NCBI RefSeq assembly: GCF_001403635.1
Contig: NZ_LN879468.1
Span: 124,001 to 188,000 of the forward strand
Source of the DNA: Clostridium massiliamazoniense
Lineage (GTDB): Bacteria; Bacillota; Clostridia; Clostridiales; Clostridiaceae
Direction of reading: 5' to 3'
DNA: 64,000 nt
The notes below the pieces were generated by a model. It was not told the origin of the DNA, did not search any database, and saw only the letters and a list, made by a program, of their open reading frames with translations. A program made the translations under genes and the position numbers. Shown piece after piece: positions 46,991 to 55,768 of this stretch; position 1 is the stretch's first letter, and every line of letters starts with the position of its first letter.

Positions 46991-47179
46991 GTTTTTCTAC
47001 GAGAGTTAAGTTTTAATTTAAAAAATTTTAATGGACAAAATAGATTTGCATATTATATCAAAGTTGGCTAAACTGTTATATTGAGGATAACAATGGTTAT
47101 TTATCAATAACGGTTTATTTTTTTATACAAATTAAAGATTATTTTATATCTATAATAATCTTATTTTTGGGGGAATAGT

Positions 47180-48730
47180 ATGAATTTTAAAAATATAATG
47201 ATTCAAGGAACTGCATCATCAGTGGGAAAGAGTATTATAAATGCAGGTCTTTGTAGAATTTTAAGTGAAGATGGATTTAAGGTAGCACCTTTCAAATCTC
47301 AAAATATGAGTTTAAATTCCTATATAACAGAAGAAGGTTTGGAAATGGGAAGAGCACAAGTTGTACAAGCTGAAGCAGCAGGAATAAAGCCTATTGCTGC
47401 TATGAACCCTATTCTTTTAAAACCTACAGGAGAGAGAAAATGTCAAGTTATTTTCAATGGTGAAGTTTATGGAGATTTTAGTGCTGTTGAATATCAAAAA
47501 GAGAAGAAGAATTTAAAAAATAAGGTAAAGGAAATTTATAAAAGTTTAGATGAGAAATTTGATATTATTGTTCTAGAAGGAGCAGGAAGTCCTGCTGAGA
47601 TAAACTTAAGAGAAGATGATTTAGTTAATATGGGAATGGCTGAACTTGTTGATTCTCCTGTCATTTTAGTGGGTGATATTGATAAAGGAGGAGTATTTGC
47701 ATCTATTTATGGAACTATTAAGCTTTTAAGTGAGTGTGAGCAAAAAAGAATAAAGGGAGTTATTATTAATAAGTTTAGAGGAGATGTTGAAATTTTAAAA
47801 CCAGGTCTTAAAATGCTTGAAGATTTAATAAATATACCAATTTTAGGAGTTGTGCCATATACTAAATTAAAAATAGATGATGAAGATAGTACATCTATAG
47901 AGAACTTTAAAAAGGTAAAAAAATTAGAAAATGATATAGTTATAAAGATTATAAGACTTCCTTTTATGTCTAATTTTACTGATTTTAATGTTTTATTCTC
48001 TTTAGATAATGTAAATATATCTTATGTAAGTAATCCAGAAGAACTAGATGGTGCAGATTTAATTATTATCCCTGGATCTAAAAGCACTATAGAGGATTTA
48101 GTATTTTTAAAGGAAAGTGGATTTAATGAAAAATTATATGATTTAGAAGAAAAGGGATGCACAATATTTGGAATTTGTGGAGGGTTTCAAATATTAGGGC
48201 AAAAGCTTATAAATAATTTAAAGGTTGAAGGAGAAATAGAGGAAATAGAGGGGCTTGGACTTTTAAATATAGTAACTGAATTTAAAGAAGAAAAAGTTAG
48301 AACGCAAGTTAAAGCTAAAATTAAAGGAGACAAAGGATTTCTAAATAAATGTGATGGAATAGTTGTTGAAGGATATGAAATTCATATGGGAGTAACTAAA
48401 GAAGTTATGGAAGGGACAAGTCCTTTTGTAGAAATTTATAATTCCTTAGGAAAAAATGACAAGAGAGTTGAAGGATATAGAAATAAGGATAAAAAGGTTT
48501 ATGGAACTTATATTCATGGAATTTTTGATAGTTTAGAATTTACTAATAAGATATTAAATAATATAAGAAAAGAAAAATCCATAGAAGTCAATGAGAATAA
48601 GGAATACTTAAGTTTTAGTGAATTAAAAGAAAAGGAATATGCAAAGCTCTCTAATATATTAAGAGATAGTTTGGATATGGAGAAAATATATAAAATAATA
48701 AATGGAGAGGATGTAGAGAGAAATTATTAG
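47180..48730 (+). CDS. cbiP: cobyric acid synthase
   Basis: Glutamine-dependent amidotransferase that amidates four side chains of the corrin ring. 516 residues. The N-terminal dethiobiotin-synthetase-like ATPase has MIQGTASSVGKS and FKSQNMSLNSYITEEGLEMGRAQ. The C-terminal glutaminase has FGICGGFQILG (nucleophile Cys) and GTYIHGIFD (His). First gene of a six-gene cobalamin operon. GGGGGAATAG before ATG. Its last codons overlap the upstream extension of cbiB. Confidence 0.94.
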   Translation: MNFKNIMIQGTASSVGKSIINAGLCRILSEDGFKVAPFKSQNMSLNSYITEEGLEMGRAQVVQAEAAGIKPIAAMNPILLKPTGERKCQVIFNGEVYGDFSAVEYQKEKKNLKNKVKEIYKSLDEKFDIIVLEGAGSPAEINLREDDLVNMGMAELVDSPVILVGDIDKGGVFASIYGTIKLLSECEQKRIKGVIINKFRGDVEILKPGLKMLEDLINIPILGVVPYTKLKIDDEDSTSIENFKKVKKLENDIVIKIIRLPFMSNFTDFNVLFSLDNVNISYVSNPEELDGADLIIIPGSKSTIEDLVFLKESGFNEKLYDLEEKGCTIFGICGGFQILGQKLINNLKVEGEIEEIEGLGLLNIVTEFKEEKVRTQVKAKIKGDKGFLNKCDGIVVEGYEIHMGVTKEVMEGTSPFVEIYNSLGKNDKRVEGYRNKDKKVYGTYIHGIFDSLEFTNKILNNIRKEKSIEVNENKEYLSFSELKEKEYAKLSNILRDSLDMEKIYKIINGEDVERNY

Positions 48731-48749
48731 TACAGTCATTGGATTTATA

Positions 48750-49715
48750 TTGGACTTAATATTTGGAGACCCTTATTTTATGCCTCATCCTGTTAGGTTC
48801 ATAGGGAATTTAATTAGAAGAACAGAAAAGTTTTTAAGAAAACAAGAGGAAAATAAATTATTATTTTTTTTAAAGGATAAAGAGAAGAGACAAAGAGTTT
48901 TAGGTTTCATTCTTTGGGGAATAACTGTAGGAACTACGTTTTTAGTAGTTTTAGGTATAAATTATTTAGCATACAAAATAAATAAAATATTATTTGTTCT
49001 AGTTAATATATATTTTTTATATTCAGCTTTAGCTTCTAAGTGCTTAGCCTTTGAGGGAAATAAGATATACAAATCCTTAGAGGAAAATGATTTAGAAAAA
49101 TCAAGATTAAATCTTTCTTATATAGTAGGAAGAGAAACTAAATATCTTAATGAAAAACAAATAATAAAAGCAACAGTTGAAACTATTGCGGAAAATACTG
49201 TTGATGGAATAACATCACCACTATTTTATGCATTTATAGGAAGCTTTTTTGGCATAGCGGCACCTTTAGCTTATGCCTATAAAGCGGTGAATACCTTAGA
49301 TTCAATGGTTGGATACAAAAATGAGAAGTATGAAAATTATGGTTTTGCATCAGCGAAGATAGATGATATAGCTAACTATATTCCAGCTAGAATAACAGGA
49401 ATAATAATGACTATATCTGCATTTTTACTTGGTCTAGACTTTAAAAATTCATTTAAAACTCTAATAAGAGATAGAAGAAATCATAAAAGTCCTAACTGTG
49501 CATATTCAGAAGCACCAGTAGCTGGAGCTTTAGGTTTACAGTTAGGAGGAACCCATGTGTATTTTGGGAAGGAAGTTTATAAGCCAACTATAGGAGAGAA
49601 GATAAAAGAACCAGAAAATAAAGATATAAAATTAACCATAAAAATAATGTACACAACAGCAATTATAGTACTAATTGCATTAGTTATAATTAAAGGAGGA
49701 GCACATTATGTTTAG
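48750..49715 (+). CDS. cbiB: adenosylcobinamide-phosphate synthase CbiB
   Basis: Membrane enzyme that attaches the aminopropanol phosphate arm to adenosylcobyric acid. 321 residues from the TTG at 48750, about five helices. Conserved LIFGDPYFMPHPVRFIGN at the start, AENTVDGITSPLFYAF and KAVNTLDSMVGYKN in the middle, and RNHKSPNCAYSEAPVAGALG near the end. The family normally has about a dozen more N-terminal hydrophobic residues. Here the open frame continues upstream (STVIGFIL) but contains no ATG, GTG or TTG before 48750. An ATT at 48726, with AGAGAG before it, may be the true start. Confidence 0.9.
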   Translation: MDLIFGDPYFMPHPVRFIGNLIRRTEKFLRKQEENKLLFFLKDKEKRQRVLGFILWGITVGTTFLVVLGINYLAYKINKILFVLVNIYFLYSALASKCLAFEGNKIYKSLEENDLEKSRLNLSYIVGRETKYLNEKQIIKATVETIAENTVDGITSPLFYAFIGSFFGIAAPLAYAYKAVNTLDSMVGYKNEKYENYGFASAKIDDIANYIPARITGIIMTISAFLLGLDFKNSFKTLIRDRRNHKSPNCAYSEAPVAGALGLQLGGTHVYFGKEVYKPTIGEKIKEPENKDIKLTIKIMYTTAIIVLIALVIIKGGAHYV

Positions 49716-50796
49716 CAACAAAAGTCTAAGTCATGGAGGTAATTTACTTTTTGCTTCTAAGGAATTTAATAGAGATGAATTTTTAGATTTTTCTTCAAAT
49801 ATAAATCCAATGGGAGTTCCAGAAGAGTTTAAAAAATTAATTATTAATAATATTGAGAAGTTATCATCTTATCCTAATATAGATTATATTGAACTTAAAA
49901 AAGATATAGCTAATTATATAGGTGTTGAAGAAAGATTTATATTGCCAACCAATGGAGCAACAGAAGCTATTTATTTAATTTTACAAAATTTAAAATTTAA
50001 AAAAGTACTTATGCCAGTTCCAAGTTTTTCTGAATATGATAATGCTTGTAGAAATTTTGATATTGATGTGGAATATTATTTTACTAAGGAAGAAGAGGAT
50101 TTTAAGATTAATATTGATGAATTAAAAGAAATCATTTCTGATGGTGAGGTAGATTCTGTATTTCTATGTAATCCAAATAATCCAACATCTCAATTAATTA
50201 ATAGAAATGACTTGCTTAATTTATTAAAGTTTGCTATGGATGAAGATGTTTTTATTTTAATAGATGAATCCTTTATTGATTTAATAAAAGATGAAGAGGA
50301 TTATACAATGAGAGGTTATATTGAAGAATTTAGCAATTTAATAATAATTCAATCATTTACTAAATTTTTTGCTGTTCCTGGAATAAGAATTGGTTTTCTT
50401 ATGGGAGATCCTGCTTTATTGGAAGTGATGTTTAATGAAAAGATGCCTTGGTCTATAAATTATTTTGCAAGTTTAATAGGATGTATATTGGACAAGAATA
50501 GTAACTATGTGAAAAAGACTAAAACATGGATAAATGAAGAAGTTCTATGGTTTTATAATGAACTTAAAAAATTTAAAAGAATAAAAGTGTTTAAGCCAAA
50601 TACTAATTTTATATTAATAAAATTGGAAGATAAGAATTTAACTTCTCATGAACTTAGAAAAAGTTTAGGAAAAGAGGGAATTTTAATTAGAGATTGTTCT
50701 AATTTTAAAGGGTTAAATGAGAAGTTTATTAGAGTTGCTATAAAGGATAGAGAGAAAAATAAAAAATTATTAGAAAAACTTAAAATATTCATCTGA
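49708..50796 (+). CDS. cobD: threonine-phosphate decarboxylase CobD
   Basis: PLP enzyme of aminotransferase fold I, 362 residues, that makes (R)-1-amino-2-propanol phosphate for CbiB. N-terminal SHGGNL...FLDFSSNINPMG is typical of CobD and distinguishes it from HisC. Also FLCNPNNPTSQL, ILIDESFIDL, and the PLP lysine in IIQSFTKFFAVPGIRIGF. AAGGAGGAG before the ATG, overlapping cbiB by 8 bases. The stop TGA (50794-50796) lies in the first bases of a family B repeat, so the natural C-terminus may have been altered slightly. Confidence 0.92.
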   Translation: MFSNKSLSHGGNLLFASKEFNRDEFLDFSSNINPMGVPEEFKKLIINNIEKLSSYPNIDYIELKKDIANYIGVEERFILPTNGATEAIYLILQNLKFKKVLMPVPSFSEYDNACRNFDIDVEYYFTKEEEDFKINIDELKEIISDGEVDSVFLCNPNNPTSQLINRNDLLNLLKFAMDEDVFILIDESFIDLIKDEEDYTMRGYIEEFSNLIIIQSFTKFFAVPGIRIGFLMGDPALLEVMFNEKMPWSINYFASLIGCILDKNSNYVKKTKTWINEEVLWFYNELKKFKRIKVFKPNTNFILIKLEDKNLTSHELRKSLGKEGILIRDCSNFKGLNEKFIRVAIKDREKNKKLLEKLKIFI

Positions 50797-50920
50797 TAGC
50801 TAGAGGCTGTAATACTCCTATCTTCTATAAGTAGGAGATAAACAGCCTCACGCTTCTAGATAACTGCGACTAAGCATTCAGATGGAGTCAAAACTCCACC
50901 TGAATTAAGTCTACGTTTAT
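50791..50920. repeat. dispersed repeat, family B, inside the cobalamin operon
   Basis: About 130 bp from ATCTGATAGCTAGAGGC to TAAGTCTACGTTTAT, nearly identical in reverse orientation to 37008-37140. It separates cobD from cobU, otherwise tightly spaced genes, and supplies the cobD stop codon. Confidence 0.9.
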
Positions 50921-50963
50921 AAGATAATAATATTAATTTTGATTATAAGGGAGAGAAGTTTAA

Positions 50964-51515
50964 ATGATTCTTGTTACAGGTGGAGCTAGAAGTGGAAAAA
51001 GTTCTTTTGCTGAAAATTATGTTAAAAAAATAAGTACTTTAGATGAAGTTTTATATATTGCAACAGCAATAGCTTTTGATGAGGGAATGAAAAATAGAAT
51101 AAAAAAGCATAGGGAAGGTAGACCGAAGGAATGGGAAACCTTAGAAAGATATAAGGATTTTGCTTGCTTTAAAGATAATAATATTTATAAAAATAAAAAA
51201 GTTATATTATTAGATTGTATGACTTTGCTTATAAGCAATTTACTTTTAGAGTATAAAGGAGATTTTGATAAGATATCAGAAGAAGAAATAGATAAACTAG
51301 AGGAATATATTGACCAGGAGGTTTCAAATTTTTTAGAGGTATTTAGTGATAAGAAAATAGTAATAGTAACAAATGAAGTTGGTATGGGACTTGTGCCTGC
51401 TTATAAATTGGGCAGTATTTTTAGGGATATAGCTGGAAGAATGAATCAAAAAATAGCAAAGAGAGCTGATGAGGTTTATTTTTTAGTTTCAGGTATTCCT
51501 ATGAAGGTAAAGTAA
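50964..51515 (+). CDS. cobU: adenosylcobinamide kinase / guanylyltransferase CobU
   Basis: Bifunctional enzyme activating adenosylcobinamide. 183 residues. P-loop GGARSGKSSFAE at the start, GTP-site region KKHREGRPKEWETLE with the histidine, DCMTLLISNLL, and VTNEVGMGLVPAYKLGSIFRDIAGRMNQ. GGGAGAG before ATG. Fourth gene of the operon, after the repeat. Confidence 0.94.
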   Translation: MILVTGGARSGKSSFAENYVKKISTLDEVLYIATAIAFDEGMKNRIKKHREGRPKEWETLERYKDFACFKDNNIYKNKKVILLDCMTLLISNLLLEYKGDFDKISEEEIDKLEEYIDQEVSNFLEVFSDKKIVIVTNEVGMGLVPAYKLGSIFRDIAGRMNQKIAKRADEVYFLVSGIPMKVK

Positions 51516-51537
51516 TATTTAAAGAAAAGGGTGCTTT

Positions 51538-52266
51538 ATGAAAGAATTTAGAATGATACTTAGTTTTTTTACTAGAATACCAGTAGGGAATTTAGAATTC
51601 AAAGAGGGACTTTTTGAAAAATCTTTTAAGTGGACTACTGCAGTTGGTTTAGTTATTGGGCTGATTTTAGGTGGTGTAGACTACCTTCTAAGAGGGAAAA
51701 GTACTTTAATTACAGGTTTTATATTAATGCTAGCTTATATAATAATAACTGGAGCACTTCATTTAGATGGACTTTCTGATAGTTGTGATGGGCTTTTTAG
51801 TGGAAGATCTAAGGAAAGAGTCCTTGAGATAATGAAAGATAGTAGAGTTGGAGCCTTTGGAGTATTATCATTAATAATAATTATTATTGGTTATGTAATA
51901 TTTTTAGGTCAAGCAAATTTATTAATGGTAATAACTTTTCCAATAGTAGGGAAGACTGCTTTACATATAGCTAGTAAAAGCTCTTACTATTGTAAGGAGG
52001 CCGGAATGGGAAAAGCTTTTGTAGAAAATGGAGGAACAAAAGCTTGTATAGTGGTAGCAACAATAGTGAATTGTGCCTTATTTTTATTAGAAGCTTATAA
52101 AGGAGAATATTCAATTATAATTGCTGTAATAATAACTTATATAATAGCATATTGGATTATAAAAAAAATAGAAAAAAAGATAGATGGAATATCAGGAGAT
52201 ATACTTGGTTTTATTGCTGAAATATCACAATTAATATTTTTAATAATAGGAGTAATATTGTTTTAG
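51538..52266 (+). CDS. cobS: adenosylcobinamide-GDP ribazoletransferase CobS
   Basis: Membrane enzyme joining the lower ligand to make cobalamin (5'-phosphate). 242 residues with about seven helices. N-terminal MILSFFTRIPVG and the acidic motif GALHLDGLSDSCDGLFSGRSKERVLEIMKDSRVGAFG are diagnostic. It lies 22 bp after cobU. Confidence 0.94.
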   Translation: MKEFRMILSFFTRIPVGNLEFKEGLFEKSFKWTTAVGLVIGLILGGVDYLLRGKSTLITGFILMLAYIIITGALHLDGLSDSCDGLFSGRSKERVLEIMKDSRVGAFGVLSLIIIIIGYVIFLGQANLLMVITFPIVGKTALHIASKSSYYCKEAGMGKAFVENGGTKACIVVATIVNCALFLLEAYKGEYSIIIAVIITYIIAYWIIKKIEKKIDGISGDILGFIAEISQLIFLIIGVILF

Positions 52267-52295
52267 CTTAGGTTTAAAGAAGTGGAGGGTTTTTT

Positions 52296-52898
52296 ATGAG
52301 AGTTATTCTTTTAAGACATACAGAGAGTGAAGCTAACTTAAAAAGGGTTTATGGAGGGCGTAGAGATTTTAAGTTAACTGAAAAGGGAATTAAACAAATT
52401 GAAGATTTAGTTGAGACTTTAAATAATAGTTATGAGATTTCAACTTTAAATAATGTAAGAATTTATTCTAGTCCTCTTAGTAGATGTAAAGATTTTGGAG
52501 AGGCCATAGCAAAAACTATTAATAAAGAACTTCTCTGTGATAAGCGTTTAGAGGAATTTGATTTTGGTATCTTTGAGGGATATGCCTATGAGGAGTTAAG
52601 TAATAATGAGTTTTATAGATTATGGTGTGAAGATTACTTTAATTATGAAATTCCAAAGGGGGAGAGCCTTAAATTATTTAGAAAGAGAGTTGAAAGTTTT
52701 ATAAAAGAAGTTCTTGAAAAAAATTTTAGGGATGATTTAGTGATTGTGGCTCATGAGGGTGTAATTAAAGTTGTTTTATTATATATTCTTAAATTACCTA
52801 TAGAGAATTTTTGGAGTTTTTATTGTGGGAATGGTTCTGTTGTTGAACTGATTTATGAAAATAATTTTGGTTATATAAAAAGTTTATATAACAACTAA
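52296..52898 (+). CDS. cobC: histidine phosphatase, probable alpha-ribazole phosphatase CobC
   Basis: Phosphoglycerate-mutase-like phosphatase of 200 residues. Phospho-histidine in LLRHTESEAN, second arginine in SSPLSRCKDFGEAI, catalytic glutamate in LEEFDFGIFEG and second histidine in VAHEGVIK. Position as last gene of the cobalamin operon supports CobC, which dephosphorylates alpha-ribazole phosphate or cobalamin phosphate. GGAGGG before ATG. A strong terminator follows. Confidence 0.88.
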   Translation: MRVILLRHTESEANLKRVYGGRRDFKLTEKGIKQIEDLVETLNNSYEISTLNNVRIYSSPLSRCKDFGEAIAKTINKELLCDKRLEEFDFGIFEGYAYEELSNNEFYRLWCEDYFNYEIPKGESLKLFRKRVESFIKEVLEKNFRDDLVIVAHEGVIKVVLLYILKLPIENFWSFYCGNGSVVELIYENNFGYIKSLYNN

Positions 52899-52912
52899 AT
52901 AGAATTTATCTT

Positions 52913-52959
52913 AAAAAACTAGTAAGTAGATTGAATTAAATCTACTTACTAGTTTTTTT
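52913..52959 (+). terminator. terminator of the cobalamin operon
   Basis: AAAAAACTAGTAAGTAGATT / AATCTACTTACTAGTTTTTT, a long perfect stem with T-run; the A-rich 5' side would also allow termination in the opposite direction. Confidence 0.9.
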
Positions 52960-52981
52960 ATTTTTAAGATGGAGAGAAAAT

Positions 52982-53055
52982 TTATTTGATAGCTAGAGAC
53001 TGTAATATTTAAATCATCTATAAATTAGTGGTAATAGGTATAAATCTCTAGTTGA
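52982..53055. repeat. dispersed repeat, family B, fragment
   Basis: TTTGATAGCTAGAGACTGTAATA matches the left end of the family; the rest is diverged (ATCTATAAATTAGTGG ... AATCTCTAG). Confidence 0.5.
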
Positions 53056-53561
53056 AGAATATGCAAGAAGTTATAATACATATTGCAAAACTGAGAAGTT
53101 TTATATAGTGAGAGTATAGAGAAATTTATATTTTAAATCTACAGAAAGTTGTGAAAACGTTATTTTAAAGTCTTTATATAAAAGACTTTTGTATTCCATA
53201 CAAAGACTTTATTAAAAAATTATTCAAAATTTCTTTACTTTTTCATATAAATATTATAAAATATACACATAGACATGAAAAAAAGAAAAAATAATGAATG
53301 AATACATAAAAAGAAAAATCATTTTTAGAAAAAATAGTAAAGAAAGAAAAATAATAAAGTATAGTTATTATATTCTAAAAAATGCAGGAATATTAGTATA
53401 TTAATTCATTATTTAAAAGCAAAAGATTAAGCTTCTAGAGAGAATATAAAAAATATAAGTTTTAAATAAATCTATCTAGAAAAATCGTAGTATTTATATC
53501 TGAATTATATGAATTTAGATATATTGCAGAAAACGTTATAAGATAAACAAAGGAGGACAAT
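53056..53561. other. about 500-bp control region before the first amino-acid permease
   Basis: AT-rich, no ORF. GAAAACGTTAT occurs twice (53153-53163 and 53529-53539); the first, as TGAAAACGTTATTT, matches 12 of 14 positions of the cre consensus. TGAATGAATACATA (53295-53308) is a weak ARG-box-like sequence. Confidence 0.35.
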
Positions 53562-55109
53562 ATGGGAAACTCGAAAAATAAATTTAAAATATCCTTTTTA
53601 AGCTTTGTATCCATGATATTTTTAACAGTATATGGATTAGCTAATGGACAACAAGTATTCTATCAGATGGGATATGCCTCTATAACCTATCTTATATTTG
53701 GAGCGATATTCTTTTTTTTACCTTATGGATTTATGGTTGCTGAAATGAGTTCAGCGTTTAAGGATAAAAATGGTGGTATATTCTCTTGGATGAAAGAAGC
53801 TGTAGGAGAGAGATTTAGTATTGTAGGAACTTTCATTTGGTATGGATCTTACGTTGTTATGTGGTTTGGTGCTTCAGCTATATGTATACAATTATCAGTT
53901 GCTATTTTTGGTAAAGATACAACAGCAAATTGGCATGTACTTGGATTAACATCACCTCAGGTTTTAGCAATAATAGGTGCTATTTATATGATTATAGTAG
54001 GTCTTTTATCTACAAGAGGAATAAAAAGAATGACTGTTTTATCAAACATTTCTATAGTAACAGTTATTATTTCACATATACTTATATTAGGTGCAGGTTT
54101 AGTAGTATTTGCTTTATCAGGATTCCATTTTGCACAAGGATTTGATTTTACTAAATTTAGTTCATATTTTTATGGGCCAAATCCAAGTTATGCTTCTGTA
54201 CTTCCAGCTATAGGATTTATGGTTTTCGCTGTATTTGTTTATGGTGGACTTGAAAATAGTGCTGGTCTTGTTGATAAGGTAGACAACCCTAAAAAGAATG
54301 TACCTAAGGCTATATTAGTTTCAACTATAGCTATAACAGTATTGTATATACTAATAGTTTTAATAACAGGTATGGTATGTAATTGGAAAGCAACTTTTGG
54401 ATCAGGAAATGCTAATCTTCAAAATTTAACTATATTCATAACTCAACAAGAGTTTTATAGATTGGGAACATTAATAGGAATGGATCCATCTCACGCTGTG
54501 CTTTTAGGGCAATGGATAAATAGAATATTAAATATTCTTACTCTTATTGGATTAACTTCAGTACCTTTAAGAATATATAGTCCTATAAAACATATGTTTG
54601 AAGGAATGCCAAAAGGAATGCTTCCAGATAAAATATTAAAGGTAAATAAACATGGTGTTGCAGGAAATGCTGTAGCAATCCAAACAGTAATAGTAGTATT
54701 CTTTGTATTACTTTTAGGATTTGGTGGTGGTTCAGTATCACAAGTGTTTAACAAAATGACACTTATGGTTTCAGTTGCTTCTACAGTTCCAATTTCCTTT
54801 ATAATATATGCTTACATTAAATTTAAAAGAAATGCAGCTATAAAGAAAGAATACCAATTCTTTAGTAAGAAGACAGGTGTAATAGTTGGAATAGTATGTT
54901 TTGCAGTAATAACATTTACTAATATATTCTCAATTATAGAACCGGCCCTTGACGGAAATGTATCAAATAGTTTATGGGTAGCTTTAGGTCCAGTAATGTT
55001 TGGTGCTGCAGGAATCTATTTAGACATTAGATATAGAAAAAGATTAAAAGAAGGTAAAATAATAGTAAATGAACCTTCAGAAGAATTAGAAACAAGTAAT
55101 ATAAATTAA
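53562..55109 (+). CDS. APC-family amino-acid permease (paralogue 1)
   Basis: Membrane transporter of 515 residues with about 12-14 helices, amino acid/polyamine/organocation superfamily, in the GadC/YjeM-like branch. Conserved helix 1 region TVYGLANGQQVFYQMGYASITY, AEMSSAFKDKNGGIFSWM in helix 2-3, VYGGLENSAGLVDKVDNPKKNVPKA in helix 6, and IYSPIKHMFEGMPKGMLPDK. The substrate is not determined by sequence. The whole protein is closely similar to the product of 55769-57304, so the genes arose by duplication. AGGAGG before ATG; terminator after. Confidence 0.88.
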   Translation: MGNSKNKFKISFLSFVSMIFLTVYGLANGQQVFYQMGYASITYLIFGAIFFFLPYGFMVAEMSSAFKDKNGGIFSWMKEAVGERFSIVGTFIWYGSYVVMWFGASAICIQLSVAIFGKDTTANWHVLGLTSPQVLAIIGAIYMIIVGLLSTRGIKRMTVLSNISIVTVIISHILILGAGLVVFALSGFHFAQGFDFTKFSSYFYGPNPSYASVLPAIGFMVFAVFVYGGLENSAGLVDKVDNPKKNVPKAILVSTIAITVLYILIVLITGMVCNWKATFGSGNANLQNLTIFITQQEFYRLGTLIGMDPSHAVLLGQWINRILNILTLIGLTSVPLRIYSPIKHMFEGMPKGMLPDKILKVNKHGVAGNAVAIQTVIVVFFVLLLGFGGGSVSQVFNKMTLMVSVASTVPISFIIYAYIKFKRNAAIKKEYQFFSKKTGVIVGIVCFAVITFTNIFSIIEPALDGNVSNSLWVALGPVMFGAAGIYLDIRYRKRLKEGKIIVNEPSEELETSNIN

Positions 55110-55121
55110 TAAAATATAATT

Positions 55122-55160
55122 AAAGTTAGAAGTAGTTTTTTAATTACTTCTAACTTTTTT
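55122..55160 (+). terminator. terminator after permease 1
   Basis: AAGTTAGAAGTA / TACTTCTAACTT stem followed by six T. Confidence 0.88.
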
Positions 55161-55319
55161 GTATGAGAATTTTCATGTTATAAGAAAAAAAGTATGCATT
55201 TATTTAATTTTATGATTTTAAAAATTCATATTTAAGTCTAAAATGGTTTTTTATAATTAAAAAATGAATAAAAATGAGTTCATATAATTTAATTGTGAAC
55301 AAGTTTAAAAAATAAAATA

Positions 55320-55569
55320 TGTATAAATATTCAAATATAGGCTTAAAAGTTGTTTAAAATGAATAAATATACACAATATATGTGTTTATATGAAGAACAT
55401 GTGTATTTTTATTAAAGTGAATTATTAAAATCATTAAAAAAAACTTTACATTCATTAGTTATTAATATAGAATATAAGGTGTAAGTTTAAAAAAATATAT
55501 ATAAAAAATTAAAAAATAAATAAATAATAAAAGATAAGGTTAAAAAAAGTTAAAATGCATAAACATTCA
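55320..55569 (+). promoter_or_regulatory. cluster of ARG-box-like sites before permease 2
   Basis: TGTATAAATATTCA (55320-55333), TGAATAAATATACA (55360-55373) and TGCATAAACATTCA (55556-55569) each differ by one to three bases from the palindrome TGAATAAATATTCA, the core of ArgR/AhrC boxes in Firmicutes. A weaker fourth, TGAATAAAAATGAG, is at 55265. Binding by an arginine repressor is inferred; AT-rich background raises the chance level. Confidence 0.5.
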
Positions 55570-55618
55570 TAAATTTTAATTTTAATAATGGAGGGAGGTA
55601 CTCTTAAATAAGTATATT

Positions 55619-55748
55619 TTATCTGATGACTAGTGTCTGTAGTACTTCAATCTTTTATAAGTTGGAGATAAACAAACACAGCCCTCTAGATAGGGCCACT
55701 AAATTTAGATAAAGTCAAAGTTTTATCTGAATTAGGTTTTAGTTTATA
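55619..55748. repeat. dispersed repeat, family B, degenerate copy next to permease 2
   Basis: TATCTGATGACTAGTGTCTGTAGTA ... GTTGGAGATAAACAAACACA ... CTCTAGATAGGGCC ... AGATAAAGTC / TTTTATCTGAATTAGGTTTTAGTTTA. It ends about 20 bp before the permease start, within its 5' leader. Confidence 0.7.
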
Positions 55749-55768
55749 TAGCATTTAAGAGGAGTAGT

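Noticed and set aside
46780-47179. Cobalamin riboswitch upstream of cbiP
   Set aside because: I looked for the B12-box and flanking helices and found only a family A repeat and a weak hairpin near 47090-47124.
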